Shown: piece by piece, positions 42,937 through 51,573 of the stretch | How positions within the stretch are numbered: the stretch's first letter is position 1 | Layout of the letters: the number at the start of each line of letters is the position of its first letter | Assembly: GCF_036231945.1 (NCBI RefSeq) | Contig: NZ_CP109599.1 | Coordinates: forward strand, 1,954,501 to 2,018,500 | DNA length: 64,000 nucleotides | Direction of reading: 5' to 3' | DNA from: Streptomyces sp. NBC_01429 | GTDB taxonomy: Bacteria; Actinomycetota; Actinomycetes; Streptomycetales; Streptomycetaceae | The notes under the pieces: model-generated | What the model saw: only the letters and a program-made list of their open reading frames with translations | What the model was told of the DNA's origin: nothing | The model's database searches: none | Translations under genes and position numbers: made by a program

Positions 42937-44127
42937 CTACACCCTTTCACCCGAATGCCCCAGGTCAAGTACCGCCTCGCCGCGTGGCCCGGCCGGTGTC
43001 GGACGGGGCGTCAACTGCCATCCGTCGCCGCACCGTTCGACAAACCCCAACGAGTGGAGTTCGTACAGCCTGCCGAGCGCCTCGTCCACGGTCGTCCCGG
43101 CTTCCCGGGCCACCTCACGCCCTTCGGCCGCGCCCCGGGCCGGCAGCGCCTCCAGCACCCGGGCGCTGGCGGGGTCCAGCAGGTCCCTGGCGAGTACGGG
43201 ACCACGGCGCGACGGGGCCAGTTCGCCGATGTCGCCCACCAGTTCCGCCACTTCGGCCGCGTCGGTGACCAGCACGCCTTCCCCGCGCAGCAGTTCGTGC
43301 ACACCGGCCGACAGCCCGCTGGTGGCGGGCCCCGGCACGCCCATCGTGAACCGGCCGAGCCGCTGCGCGCAGCGCGCGGTGACCAGGGATCCGCTGCGGT
43401 ACTCGGCCTCCACCACGACCGTTCCCCTGGTGAGGGCGGCGATCACCCGGTTGCGCAGAACGAATCTGCTGCGGGTGGGATGATCGCCGGGCGGCAGCTC
43501 CGCGACCAGCAGGCCCTGTTGCGCGATGCGTCCGATCAGCTCGGCGTGGCCGGGCGGATAGACCTTGTCGACTCCGCTGGCCAGTACGGCGACGGTGGCC
43601 CCGCCGGCCGACAGCGCGCCCCGGTGGGCGGCGCCGTCGACTCCGAAGGCGGCGCCGGACGTCACCACCCAGCCGCGCTCGGCCAGACCGGCGCCCAGAG
43701 TCGCCGCCATATGTGCCCCGTAAGGAGTACACGCCCTGGCGCCCACGACGGCGACGGACCGCAGTGACCAGATCCGCAGATCCGGTCCGCCGCGCACCCA
43801 CAGACCGATGGGGCGGGCCGCTTCGAGGTCGTCGAGCTGGCTGGGCCACTCCGGATCACCGGGGCAGACGAACCGGCCGCCGAGCGCGGCGATCGCCGCC
43901 AGATCGCGCTCGGGAAGCGCCGCTCCGGCCCGGATCCGGTAACCGCCGAGCCGTTCTCCGGTGACGCCGGTGAGCCGCTCCCGGCCGGCGTCCGGCGAGC
44001 TGAGCAGCTCCAGCAGCCCGACGGCGCCGAACCGCCGCAGCCACCGGCCGCCGCGCTCGTCCCCAGGCTCGAACACCCGGGTGAGCGCGGCCCGGGCCAG
44101 CCTCTCGTCCGTCCCGACGGGCGTCAT
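42937..44127 (-). CDS. dprA: DNA-processing protein DprA
   Basis: 396 residues. Binds single-stranded DNA and loads RecA in natural transformation; role in Streptomyces is less clear. The Rossmann-like core shows VAVVGARACTPYGAHMA, TSGAAFGVDGAAHRGAL, GVDKVYPPGHAEL, RFVLRNRVIAALT and VEAEYRSGSLVTA. A C-terminal winged-helix-like DML1 domain follows. It overlaps the comM-like gene by four bases (ATGA), forming the yraN-comM-dprA operon common in actinobacteria. Confidence 0.94.
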   Translation of the reverse strand: MTPVGTDERLARAALTRVFEPGDERGGRWLRRFGAVGLLELLSSPDAGRERLTGVTGERLGGYRIRAGAALPERDLAAIAALGGRFVCPGDPEWPSQLDDLEAARPIGLWVRGGPDLRIWSLRSVAVVGARACTPYGAHMAATLGAGLAERGWVVTSGAAFGVDGAAHRGALSAGGATVAVLASGVDKVYPPGHAELIGRIAQQGLLVAELPPGDHPTRSRFVLRNRVIAALTRGTVVVEAEYRSGSLVTARCAQRLGRFTMGVPGPATSGLSAGVHELLRGEGVLVTDAAEVAELVGDIGELAPSRRGPVLARDLLDPASARVLEALPARGAAEGREVAREAGTTVDEALGRLYELHSLGFVERCGDGWQLTPRPTPAGPRGEAVLDLGHSGERV

Positions 44128-45749
44128 GACGCACCCCCGGCCGCCGCGGTCGCGCCGCGCGCGATACCGGTGCGCAGCTCCAGCGCGAGCGCCACATCAC
44201 GCACCTGCGGGCGGTCGTGCCCGGCCAGATCCGCGATCGTCCAGGCCACCCGCAGCACCCGGTCCATACCGCGCGCGGTCAGCAGTCCGCGCTCCAGATC
44301 CCGTTCGGCCGCGGCGAGCGCCCCGGGAGCGACCGGCCAGCGGGTGCGCAGCTCATGGCCGGGGATCTCGCTGTTGACCGACCAGGGCGTGCCGTCCAGC
44401 CGGACCGACGACCGCGCCCTGGCCTCCCGTACCCGCTCCGCGACCACCGCCGTCGACTCCCCCCGGCCCGACTGTCCCAGCAGGTCAGCCTGGTTGACGG
44501 GCTGGACGTCGACGCGCAGATCGACCCGGTCGAGCAGCGGCCCCGACAGCCGTGACTGGTAGCGGCGGACCGCCGAGGGCGGGCATTCGCACCCGGCGCC
44601 GTGCAGTGTGTGCCGCCCGCACGGGCAGGGGTTGGCCGCCAGGATCATCAGGAAGCGCGCCGGCAGGCGCACCACCCCGGCGCTGCGCGCGACCACCACA
44701 TGACCGGACTCCAGCGGCTGGCGCAGCGCGTCCAGCGCCCGCCCCGAGAATTCCGGCGCCTCGTCCAGAAAAAGCACGCCGCGGTGTGCCAGGGAGACCG
44801 CGCCCGGTCTCGGCAGCCCGTTCCCACCGCCGACGAGCGACTGCATGGTGGCCGAGTGGTGCGGCGCGCAGTAGGGCGCGGTACGCACGAGGGGCTCCCC
44901 CGGCGGCAGCATCCCGGCCACCGAGTGCACGGCGGTGACCTCCAGGGACTCCTGGTCGCTCAGCGGCGGCAGGACGGCCGGCAGCCGCTCCGCCAGCATG
45001 GTCTTGCCCGCGCCCGGCGGACCGTGGAGGAGCAGATGGTGTCCGCCGGCTGCCGACACCTCCAGAGCCGCACGGGCCGCCTGCTGACCGGCCACGTCCG
45101 CCAGATCCGGCCGGTGTTCCCCGGCTCCGGCGCGGACGGCCAGGCCGGTGCCCACCCCGGCTCCCGGGACCAGCAGCCCGGCGAGCATCGGATCGGGGCG
45201 GCCGGGCTCGGGCTCCGTCGGCTCCTCGGGCACCGGCTCGTCGGTCAGCACCGCGATCAGCTGCCGCAGGCTCCGCACCCCGAGGACCGATACCCCGGGC
45301 ACGAGGGACGCCTCGCCCGCCGTCCGCTCGGGGACGACCACCTGCCGGTAGCCCGCCTCGGCCGCGGCGAGCACGGCGGGCAGCACCCCGCGCACCGGCC
45401 TGACGCGGCCGTCGAGCCCCAGCTCGCCGATCAGCACCAGATCGGCGATGGCCCCGGGGTCGATCCGTTCGGCGGCGCCGAGCACGGCCGCCGCGACGGC
45501 CAGATCGAAACCGCTGCCGCCCTTCGGCACGGAGGCGGGGCTCAGCCCCACCGTGAGTTTCTTCTGCGGCCACTCCCCGCCGGAGTTCACCACCGCCGCC
45601 CTGACCCGGTCCCGGCTCTCCACCAGGCTCTTGTCCGGCAGCCCGACCAGGGTGAAGGCGGCGACTCCCGGCTCCAGATCGGCCTGGACCTCGACGACCA
45701 CGCCCTCGACCCCGACCAGCGCCACCGAACACGCGCGTGCGAATCCCAT
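44124..45749 (-). CDS. comM: YifB/ComM-family Mg-chelatase-like AAA+ ATPase
   Basis: 541 residues. N-terminal ChlI domain (VEVQADLEPGVAAFTLVGLP, SPASVPKGGSGFDLAVAAAV), central AAA+ with Walker A GPPGAGKTMLAERLP and Walker B GVLFLDEAPEFS, sensor AANPCPCG, and a C-terminal extension. ComM is a branch-migration helicase in transformation. It overlaps yraN by one base (TGATG) and dprA by four. An internal Pro/Glu linker (EPVPEEPTEPEPGRPDP) separates the first two domains. Confidence 0.92.
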   Translation of the reverse strand: MGFARACSVALVGVEGVVVEVQADLEPGVAAFTLVGLPDKSLVESRDRVRAAVVNSGGEWPQKKLTVGLSPASVPKGGSGFDLAVAAAVLGAAERIDPGAIADLVLIGELGLDGRVRPVRGVLPAVLAAAEAGYRQVVVPERTAGEASLVPGVSVLGVRSLRQLIAVLTDEPVPEEPTEPEPGRPDPMLAGLLVPGAGVGTGLAVRAGAGEHRPDLADVAGQQAARAALEVSAAGGHHLLLHGPPGAGKTMLAERLPAVLPPLSDQESLEVTAVHSVAGMLPPGEPLVRTAPYCAPHHSATMQSLVGGGNGLPRPGAVSLAHRGVLFLDEAPEFSGRALDALRQPLESGHVVVARSAGVVRLPARFLMILAANPCPCGRHTLHGAGCECPPSAVRRYQSRLSGPLLDRVDLRVDVQPVNQADLLGQSGRGESTAVVAERVREARARSSVRLDGTPWSVNSEIPGHELRTRWPVAPGALAAAERDLERGLLTARGMDRVLRVAWTIADLAGHDRPQVRDVALALELRTGIARGATAAAGGAS

Positions 45750-46126
45750 CAGGCCACCCCCCGTACGTGCTCGACCACGGGGGCGCCCCTGCTGGGCAGC
45801 ACCACTCCGATCAGGTCGATGCGCACTCCGCCGGGCGGCGGTCCGCCGGACCGCTCCAGCCAGCAGGCGGCGAGCCGTCTGAGCCGGTCGGCCTTGACGG
45901 GCGTGACCGCCGCCATGGGATGTTCGAACGAGCCGGCCCTGCGGGTCTTGACCTCGCAGACGACCAGCACCTCTCGGCCCCGGGACTCGGTGTCCCTGGC
46001 CACGATGTCGATCTCGCCGGTCCTGCCGCACCGCCAGTTGCGGGCCACCACGGTCATCCCCGCCGCGACCAGCCGTCGCGCCGCCAGATCCTCGCCGTAT
46101 CGCCCGAGCGCCCCCGTAGCGTTCAT
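45749..46126 (-). CDS. YraN/UPF0102 nuclease-fold protein
   Basis: 125 residues. [25 protein letters not shown] and [11 protein letters not shown] match the UPF0102 family, whose restriction-endonuclease-like fold resembles Holliday-junction resolvases (the GEID...EVK active-site residues are present). First gene of the yraN-comM-dprA operon. ATG 46126. Biochemical role unproven. Confidence 0.9.
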   Translation of the reverse strand: MNATGALGRYGEDLAARRLVAAGMTVVARNWRCGRTGEIDIVARDTESRGREVLVVCEVKTRRAGSFEHPMAAVTPVKADRLRRLAACWLERSGGPPPGGVRIDLIGVVLPSRGAPVVEHVRGVA

Positions 46127-46200
46127 ATCGGCACCACCTCCGGCACCGACTCTGCCGCGATCTCCCGGAGTCGGTGGATCTTGGTGGAGAACCCCGGGAT

Positions 46201-46235
46201 TGTGGACAACTCGCTCACTCCTCGGAGTGAGCGAG
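46201..46235. repeat. perfect 26-bp palindrome beside a DnaA-box-like sequence
   Basis: CTCGCTCACTCC-TC-GGAGTGAGCGAG at 46210-46235 is a perfect 12-bp inverted repeat with a 2-nt centre, about 85 bp upstream of yraN. The bases just left of it (46201-46209) read TTGTCCACA on the minus strand, the Streptomyces DnaA-box consensus, but single. Confidence 0.75.
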
Positions 46236-46241
46236 GTCCGC

Positions 46242-46322
46242 CCTCAGCCCGTCTGCGCCTCAGCGCCGTCGGCGCCTCAGCCCGTCTGCGCCTCAGCCCG
46301 TCTGCGCCTCAGCCCCTCGGCG
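46242..46322. repeat. minisatellite of 16-17 bp units between DUF2469 gene and yraN
   Basis: Five tandem units of CCTCAGCCCGTCTGCG type: three exact (46242-46257, 46275-46290, 46291-46306) and two variants (46258-46274, 46307-46322). Then a decayed tail with GCGGCAGT repeats runs to about 46380. Non-coding. Confidence 0.85.
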
Positions 46323-46396
46323 CCCTCGGCCCAGCAGTGCCCTCAGCGGCGCGTTCAGCAGTGCGGCAGTGCGGCAGTGTCTTCAGCAGCAGCCCA

Positions 46397-46705
46397 TCAG
46401 CCGCCGGGCATTTCGAGGTCGCTCTTGTTCAGCTCCTCGATATTCACGTCCTTGAAAGTGAGCACGCGGACCTGTTTGACGAATCTGGCCGGCCTGTACA
46501 TGTCCCAGACCCAGGCATCGGCCATCGTGACCTCGAAGAAGACCTCACCCTGGACGGAGTGCACCTGCATCTCGTAGTCATTCGTGAGATAGAAACGCCG
46601 CTCGGTCTCGATCACGTACTTGAACAGACCGACGACATCTCGATACTCCCGGTAGAGCTTCAGCTCCATCTCGGTCTCGTATTTTTCGAGGTCCTCGGCG
46701 CTCAT
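46397..46705 (-). CDS. conserved actinobacterial DUF2469 protein
   Basis: 102 residues, acidic. MSAEDLEKYETEMELKLYRE at the start and DVVGLFKYVIETERRFYL, FFEVTMADAWVWDMYRP mark the DUF2469 family, nearly invariant in actinobacteria and always in this neighbourhood (comparable gene in Mycobacterium near yraN). Function unknown. ATG 46705 with AAGGGGAA upstream; the longer open frame is not conserved-looking. Confidence 0.9.
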   Translation of the reverse strand: MSAEDLEKYETEMELKLYREYRDVVGLFKYVIETERRFYLTNDYEMQVHSVQGEVFFEVTMADAWVWDMYRPARFVKQVRVLTFKDVNIEELNKSDLEMPGG

Positions 46706-46760
46706 GGCATGTTCCCCTTCAGCCGTACGTCCCCCCATTGTGCTCCGGCCGCCGCTCCCC

Positions 46761-47339
46761 TCAGACGTTTTCGGGGGCGAGAACCACCGGCGCACCGGGA
46801 GGACCCTCGTCGAGCAGCGTGCGCAGCAGCTCGGCGAGCCTGGTCGGATACACCGTCTCACGCGCCGCCGACAGTTCGGCGGAGGTCCACCACCTCGACC
46901 CGGCGACACTGCGCAGCTCCAGCTCGGTCAGCCCGGCCGGGGAGGTCTCGGTCTGTGCCGTACGGGCCAGAAAGTACCACTCGTCCTGATGCCAGCGGCG
47001 CCCGTCGAACGGGAACGAGCAGGTCCGGCGCCAGAGCACGGGCCCCAGCTCCACCTGGGTGATCCCCGTCTCCTCGGCCAGCTCCCGCAGCGCGGCCTCC
47101 GCGCGGCTCTCGCCGCCCTCCAGACCGCCGCCCGGTGTGAACCACCAGTTGTTGTCCGGGTCGTCCGGCTCATGGCCGTGCAGCAGCAGGATCCGGTCCC
47201 GCGGATCCAGCAGCACCACCCGGGCCACCTTGCGCGGCGCCCCGCCGCTCTCCTCGGCTGTCCCCTGCTCGGCTGCCCCCTGCTCGGCTGTCCCCCGCTC
47301 GGCTGTCCCCTCCTCGGGTGCCGCCTCATCGCGTGCCAC
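46761..47339 (-). CDS. Nudix hydrolase
   Basis: 192 residues. The Nudix box GGLEGGESRAEAALRELAEE (GX5EX7REUXEEXGU) is complete, with the strand RVVLLDPRDRILLLHGHE before it. Hydrolyses nucleoside-diphosphate-linked substrates, identity unknown. The N-terminal ~25 residues come from a 15-bp DNA repeat and read as GTAEQG-type units, likely disordered. GTG start at 47339 overlaps the sipZ stop by 14 bp, so it is coupled to sipZ. Confidence 0.88.
   Translation of the reverse strand: MARDEAAPEEGTAERGTAEQGAAEQGTAEESGGAPRKVARVVLLDPRDRILLLHGHEPDDPDNNWWFTPGGGLEGGESRAEAALRELAEETGITQVELGPVLWRRTCSFPFDGRRWHQDEWYFLARTAQTETSPAGLTELELRSVAGSRWWTSAELSAARETVYPTRLAELLRTLLDEGPPGAPVVLAPENV
47251..47325 (-). repeat. 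five tandem 15-bp units in the Nudix N-terminus
   Basis: Plus-strand unit TGCTCGGCTGTCCCC with variants at 47251, 47266, 47281, 47296 and 47311. A multiple of three, so copy changes keep the frame. Confidence 0.88.
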
Positions 47340-48090
47340 GCGCGGGCACCTCCTCCTTGCGCCGGCCGGCGCCGCGCGAGCGGGTGGCGAGCCGTGCGAC
47401 CGGCCCGTACAGCGCACCGCCGAAGATCAGCGCCACCCCCGCCAGCACCGCCGCGACGATCGGCTTCACCGGGCCGGGCTCGGAGACCCCGCCCGGCAGC
47501 GCCGCGAAGCCGTCCGGCCGGGCGATCAGACCGCCCAGCGGCCAGACCACCGCGTCCACGCGCGCGTTCACCGCCGAGCGCGGCACCGAGCCCTGCCCGG
47601 GGTCCTGGAGGTGGACCCGGGAGTCCAGGGAGCCGCTGCGTTCATCGCCGAGCAGGAACAGCTGGCCCGTGGGCACCGTCGCGTCGAAGTCGCTCGTGGA
47701 CGCCCGTCCGCCGATCATTCCCTGGACGTACGGTTCCTCGACGGACTTGCCGTTCACGGTGAGCCGGCCGTCGGCGTCGCAGCAGGCGATCTTGTCGCCG
47801 CCGATGCCGACCACCCGCTTCACCATCGGCATGTCGCCCCACTGCGCGTCGGTGAAGACCACCACATCGCCCCGGCGTACCTCGTCGCCGGATATCCGCT
47901 GGGCCAGCACCCGGTCCCCGGCCTTCACGGTCGGGTCCATCGAGTTGGTCGGCACGGCATACGGCCGGTACACGACGGCGGCCCACACGAATCCGCCGAC
48001 GAAGAGCACACAGCCGACGGCCACGGCCAGCCCCGACAGCGCACTGCCGAGACGGCCGCGGCCGTCGTTCCTACGTCCTGTCGCGCTCAT
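47326..48090 (-). CDS. sipZ: type I signal peptidase SipZ
   Basis: 254 residues. Cleaves signal peptides of exported proteins on the outer face of the membrane. N-terminal anchor AVAVGCVLFVGGFVWAAVVY, catalytic serine in PTNSMDPTV, catalytic lysine in MVKRVVGIGGD, then GDERSGSLDSR (box E). A second hydrophobic segment near the C-terminus (VAAVLAGVALIFGGALY) makes it a two-anchor enzyme as described for Streptomyces. Its Ser box (PTNSM) differs from the PSxSM of the other three. Confidence 0.93.
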   Translation of the reverse strand: MSATGRRNDGRGRLGSALSGLAVAVGCVLFVGGFVWAAVVYRPYAVPTNSMDPTVKAGDRVLAQRISGDEVRRGDVVVFTDAQWGDMPMVKRVVGIGGDKIACCDADGRLTVNGKSVEEPYVQGMIGGRASTSDFDATVPTGQLFLLGDERSGSLDSRVHLQDPGQGSVPRSAVNARVDAVVWPLGGLIARPDGFAALPGGVSEPGPVKPIVAAVLAGVALIFGGALYGPVARLATRSRGAGRRKEEVPARGTR

Positions 48091-48174
48091 CCCAGCACTC
48101 CCCCGGTCTCCGGAGAACGATCGCCCCGCGCGGCGGAGCGTGATCCTCGGACTTAGACGATCCGGGACGGCACC

Positions 48175-49152
48175 CTACCCGCCGGTCCGCGTGCGGGTCA
48201 GCCTCCTCCTGCGCCACAGGACCAGCGGGACAGCTCCGGCGAGACCGAGCGCCCCCGGGACGGCTGCCGGGGCGACCGCGGCGGCCGCGCTCAGCCCCGA
48301 CTGGTCGAAGGTGCCGGGCACCGGAAGCATCGACCAGCGGTTGACGGGCCAGGCCACTACGAAGGCGCGGCCGACGACCTTGTCGTTGGGAACCGTGCCG
48401 TTGCCGTCCAGCTCCTGGTGGTACCGGGAGTCCAGCGAGTTCTGCCGGTGGTCGCCCATCACCCAGATCCGCTCCTTGGGCACCTTGATCGGCCCGAACG
48501 GCTTGTCGTCACAGGGCGTATTGCCCGGGTAGATGAAGTCCGTCTCGTTGAGCGCGTGGCCATTGACCGTGACCTTGCCGCCCTTCTTGCACTCCACCGT
48601 GTCGCCACCGACCGCGATGACCCGCTTGATCAGGTCCTTCTCCTCGGCGGACGGCATCAGTCCGATGAAGCTCAGGAAGTGCTGCACCATGTTGGGCTCC
48701 ACCGTCGGGGTGTCCCCCAGCCAGCTGTCCGGGTCGTGGAAGACCACGACCTCGCCGCGCTGCGGCTCCGCTCCGAACCAGGGCGTCAGCTTGTCCACCA
48801 GCACCCGGTCGCCCCGCTGCAAGGTGTCCTGCATGGAGTCCGAGGGAATCGAGAACGCCTGCACCAGGAAGGTCTTGATCACCAGCGCGAGCGCCAGCGC
48901 GATGAGGATCAGGAGCGGCAGCTCCTTCCAGAAGGAGCGTGGCTTGGCCGTCACCGGCGCGCCCTCCCCGTCGTCCCGCTCGCCGTCGCTCCGCTCGGCG
49001 CCGCCCGGCCCGCCGCCGCCGCTCCGTTCACCGTCGTCGTCACCGAATCGCGCTGTCCGGTCCGTCACGGGTTCGGGCGACTCGGCGAGCTGCTCGCGTC
49101 CCTCCTCGGGATCGTCGTGTCCGGATCGTGCGCCGACCGCCACATCCCCCAC
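48175..49152 (-). CDS. sipY: type I signal peptidase SipY
   Basis: 325 residues. Disordered acidic N-terminus (~70 residues), anchor LPLLILIALALALVIKTFLV, catalytic serine in IPSDSMQDTL, lysine in LIKRVIAVGGD, GDHRQNSLDSR, and a C-terminal hydrophobic segment. Start: the GTG at 49152 has AAGGAG five bases upstream, better than GTG 49158; GTG 49068 would give a minimal overlap but has no SD. With 49152, the gene overlaps sipX by 88 bp on the same strand in another frame. Confidence 0.92.
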   Translation of the reverse strand: MGDVAVGARSGHDDPEEGREQLAESPEPVTDRTARFGDDDGERSGGGGPGGAERSDGERDDGEGAPVTAKPRSFWKELPLLILIALALALVIKTFLVQAFSIPSDSMQDTLQRGDRVLVDKLTPWFGAEPQRGEVVVFHDPDSWLGDTPTVEPNMVQHFLSFIGLMPSAEEKDLIKRVIAVGGDTVECKKGGKVTVNGHALNETDFIYPGNTPCDDKPFGPIKVPKERIWVMGDHRQNSLDSRYHQELDGNGTVPNDKVVGRAFVVAWPVNRWSMLPVPGTFDQSGLSAAAAVAPAAVPGALGLAGAVPLVLWRRRRLTRTRTGG

Positions 49153-50129
49153 ATCCACTCCTTACTCCGTGCGAATACTCCGTGAGATCGCCTGCCCCGG
49201 AGACGGGACAGGCCCACCACTCCCATAACGAGCGGGAGTTCCGCAGGGCTCGGGAGCCGCGGCAATCCGTTCAGATCTCGCGGAGACACACTATTCGACA
49301 GCGCTGGCACCGGCGTCGGCGCGGGAGTCGCGTCGGGGACCGAGGCGTAGGTGTCGCGCTGTTCGAGGCCGGTCCAGTGGCTGAAGGGCCAGGCGATGTA
49401 GACGGCGCGGCCGACGACCTCGTCCTGCGAGACCGTACCGCCGTACTCCTCCTGGAGGTGGAAGCGGGAATCGGCCGAATTGGACCGGTGGTCGCCCATC
49501 ACGAAGTAGCGGCCGGCGGGCACCTTCACCTCGAAGGAGATGGTGGAGGGCGCGTCGCCCGGCTGGATGTACGGCTCGGTGAGCGGCATGCCGTTGACGG
49601 TGACCTTGCCGTTCTGGTCGCAGCACTTGACGGTGTCACCGCCGACCGCGACGACGCGCTTGATCAGGTCCTGCTCGTCGGCGGACGGCAGCAGCCCGAT
49701 GGAGGTGAGCACCTGCTTGGCGCCCTTGACGACCGCCGGGGAGTTGTCCGGCGGGGGCTTCTCGTCGTCCAGCCAGCCGCCGGGGTCCTTGAAGACCATG
49801 ACGTCGCCGCGCTGGGGCTTCGAGCCGAACCAGGGCGTCAGCTTGTCCACCAGCACGCGGTCGCTGATCCTGATCGTCTGTTCCATCGACCCCGACGGGA
49901 TGACGAACGCCTGTACCAGGAAGGTCTTGAGGACGACCGCTATCACCAGCGCCACGGTGACGAGGATCGGGATCTCCTTCATCGCGTTGCGCTGGCGGCG
50001 CGTCTTGACCCGGCGGGCGAGCTTGCGCCGCTCGGCACGTCCCGGCAGCGCCCGGCCCGTCGTGGGCCGGCTGCCGGTCGGGAGCCGGGTGTCGGACCCG
50101 TGGGCGGCAGGACGCCGGCGCTTACCCAT
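49065..50129 (-). CDS. sipX: type I signal peptidase SipX
   Basis: 354 residues. Basic N-terminus (RRQRNAMKEIP), anchor ILVTVALVIAVVLKTFLVQA, serine in IPSGSMEQTI, lysine in LIKRVVAVGGD, GDHRSNSADSR, then an Ala/Pro/Thr linker, a second hydrophobic stretch and a Ser/Arg/Pro tail (last ~30 residues), part of which is encoded within the sipY overlap. It starts 8 bp inside the sipW 3' end. Confidence 0.92.
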   Translation of the reverse strand: MGKRRRPAAHGSDTRLPTGSRPTTGRALPGRAERRKLARRVKTRRQRNAMKEIPILVTVALVIAVVLKTFLVQAFVIPSGSMEQTIRISDRVLVDKLTPWFGSKPQRGDVMVFKDPGGWLDDEKPPPDNSPAVVKGAKQVLTSIGLLPSADEQDLIKRVVAVGGDTVKCCDQNGKVTVNGMPLTEPYIQPGDAPSTISFEVKVPAGRYFVMGDHRSNSADSRFHLQEEYGGTVSQDEVVGRAVYIAWPFSHWTGLEQRDTYASVPDATPAPTPVPALSNSVSPRDLNGLPRLPSPAELPLVMGVVGLSRLRGRRSHGVFARSKEWMWGMWRSAHDPDTTIPRRDASSSPSRPNP

Positions 50130-51021
50130 GAGCGCCCCCCGGGGCCGGGACGTCCCGGAAGGCGTCCGTACGCCCCGGAGCCGTCCAGCGGTCCAGCGGC
50201 CAGCCGATCCAGTCGGCCCTGCCGATCACCTTGTCCACCGGCACCATGCCGCCGCCGGGCTCGCCGAGATGGTCCCGGGAGTCGCGTGAGTTGCTGCGGT
50301 GATCGCCCATGACCCAGAGTCTTCCCCCGGGTACGACGATGTCGAAGGGGACGGCGGAGGGCTCGTCCCCCGGGTACAGATAGCGTTCTCCGACCGCACG
50401 GCCGTTCACCTCGACCCTGCCCCCCTTGTCGCAGCAGACCACCCGATCGCCTCCCACCCCGACCACGCGCTTGACGAAGTCGGTCTCGGCGGGCTCGGCG
50501 AGACCGAGGGCCGCGGCCGCCCGGTGCAGCAGGCCGGTGACGGGGTTCTCCCCCGGGGGCTCCTGGACGAAGGATCCGGTCCCGTCGAACACGACCACAT
50601 CACCGCGCTCCGGCTCGGTACCGAAACGGTACGCCAACTTGTTGACGAGCACCCGGTCCCCCACCTGGAGGGTCGGCTCCATCGAGCCACTGGGGATCAG
50701 GAAGGGCTGGAGCACGAAGGTGCTGAAGAGGAGTACGAAAACGGCGCAGGTAAGACTCAGCAGTCCGGCCCGCCGCCAGGACAGCCGGGCGAGCCGCCGG
50801 GCCGCCGGGTCCGCTCCGCCCAGGGGTCCGCGACCGGTCTCGCCGTCCGGGACATCTTCGGTCCCGGCGTCCGGAACAGGTCCGGTCCCGGCGTCCGGAA
50901 CAGATCCGGCCCCGGCGTCCGGAACAGGTCCGGAAAAACGCGCGGAGCGTGACCGGTCCCCGTCCCCCTCGGGGGGCGGGGACGAGCGGTCACGCTCCGT
51001 GTGCTGTGCTTCGGTGTCCAT
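50122..51021 (-). CDS. sipW: type I signal peptidase SipW
   Basis: 299 residues. First of the sipW-X-Y run. Low-complexity N-terminus with PDAGTGPV-type repeats (24-bp DNA unit), anchor GLLSLTCAVFVLLFSTFVLQ, catalytic serine in IPSGSMEPTL, lysine in FVKRVVGVGGD, and GDHRSNSRDSR. Unlike SipX, Y and Z no second hydrophobic anchor is seen at the C-terminus, as reported for the Streptomyces W-type enzyme. Downstream of rplS. Confidence 0.93.
   Translation of the reverse strand: MDTEAQHTERDRSSPPPEGDGDRSRSARFSGPVPDAGAGSVPDAGTGPVPDAGTEDVPDGETGRGPLGGADPAARRLARLSWRRAGLLSLTCAVFVLLFSTFVLQPFLIPSGSMEPTLQVGDRVLVNKLAYRFGTEPERGDVVVFDGTGSFVQEPPGENPVTGLLHRAAAALGLAEPAETDFVKRVVGVGGDRVVCCDKGGRVEVNGRAVGERYLYPGDEPSAVPFDIVVPGGRLWVMGDHRSNSRDSRDHLGEPGGGMVPVDKVIGRADWIGWPLDRWTAPGRTDAFRDVPAPGGAHG
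50861..50932 (-). repeat. three tandem 24-bp units in sipW
   Basis: Plus-strand units at 50861, 50885 and 50909 (GTCCCGGCGTCCGGAACAGG core plus TCCG). In phase with the frame, giving eight-residue repeats in the cytosolic N-terminus. Confidence 0.88.
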
Positions 51022-51093
51022 CGGGGCCAGATCTTATCCGGCGGCCGTGTGGACCCGGGCGGGAGTGGAACCCCGCGCCCCGTAGCGACGCGC

Positions 51094-51444
51094 TCAGCGG
51101 TCGCGCTTCTCCTTGATCTTCGCGGCCTTGCCGCGCAGCTCACGGAGGTAGTAGAGCTTGGCGCGACGGACGTCACCGCGGCTCACCAGCTCGATCTTCT
51201 CGAAGATCGGGCTGTGGACCGGGAAGGTGCGCTCCACGCCGACGGAGAAGGAGACCTTGCGGACCGTGAAGGTCTCGCTGATGCCCGAACCCTGGCGGCG
51301 GATGACGACACCCTTGAACTGCTGGATACGGGAGCGGTTGCCCTCGATGACGCGTACGTGGACGTTCACCGTGTCGCCGGGGCGGAAGGCGGGCAGGTCG
51401 GTACGGAGCGACGCGGAGGCGACGGCGTCGAGCAGGTTGGGCAT
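51094..51444 (-). CDS. rplS: 50S ribosomal protein L19
   Basis: 116 residues from ATG 51444 (AGGAAG upstream); the in-frame GTG at 51471 adds nine residues not found in L19. [40 protein letters not shown] and [20 protein letters not shown] are typical. Last gene of rpsP-khpA-rimM-trmD-rplS. Confidence 0.96.
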   Translation of the reverse strand: MPNLLDAVASASLRTDLPAFRPGDTVNVHVRVIEGNRSRIQQFKGVVIRRQGSGISETFTVRKVSFSVGVERTFPVHSPIFEKIELVSRGDVRRAKLYYLRELRGKAAKIKEKRDR

Positions 51445-51573
51445 GTCGTTCTGCTTCCTCGCTGATGCCACAGGTCATCAGCGGATGATCGAGAGAGAGT
51501 CTGGGTGCCGTTCGCGTCGGGCGGGCGTCGGTCCCCCTGTGGCAGGGGCGCACATCGGACGTACGGCAGCGGC

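Noticed and set aside
46242..46380. Repeat cluster considered as a CRISPR array
   Set aside because: Units are directly abutting 16-17 bp without unique spacers, and no cas genes are present.
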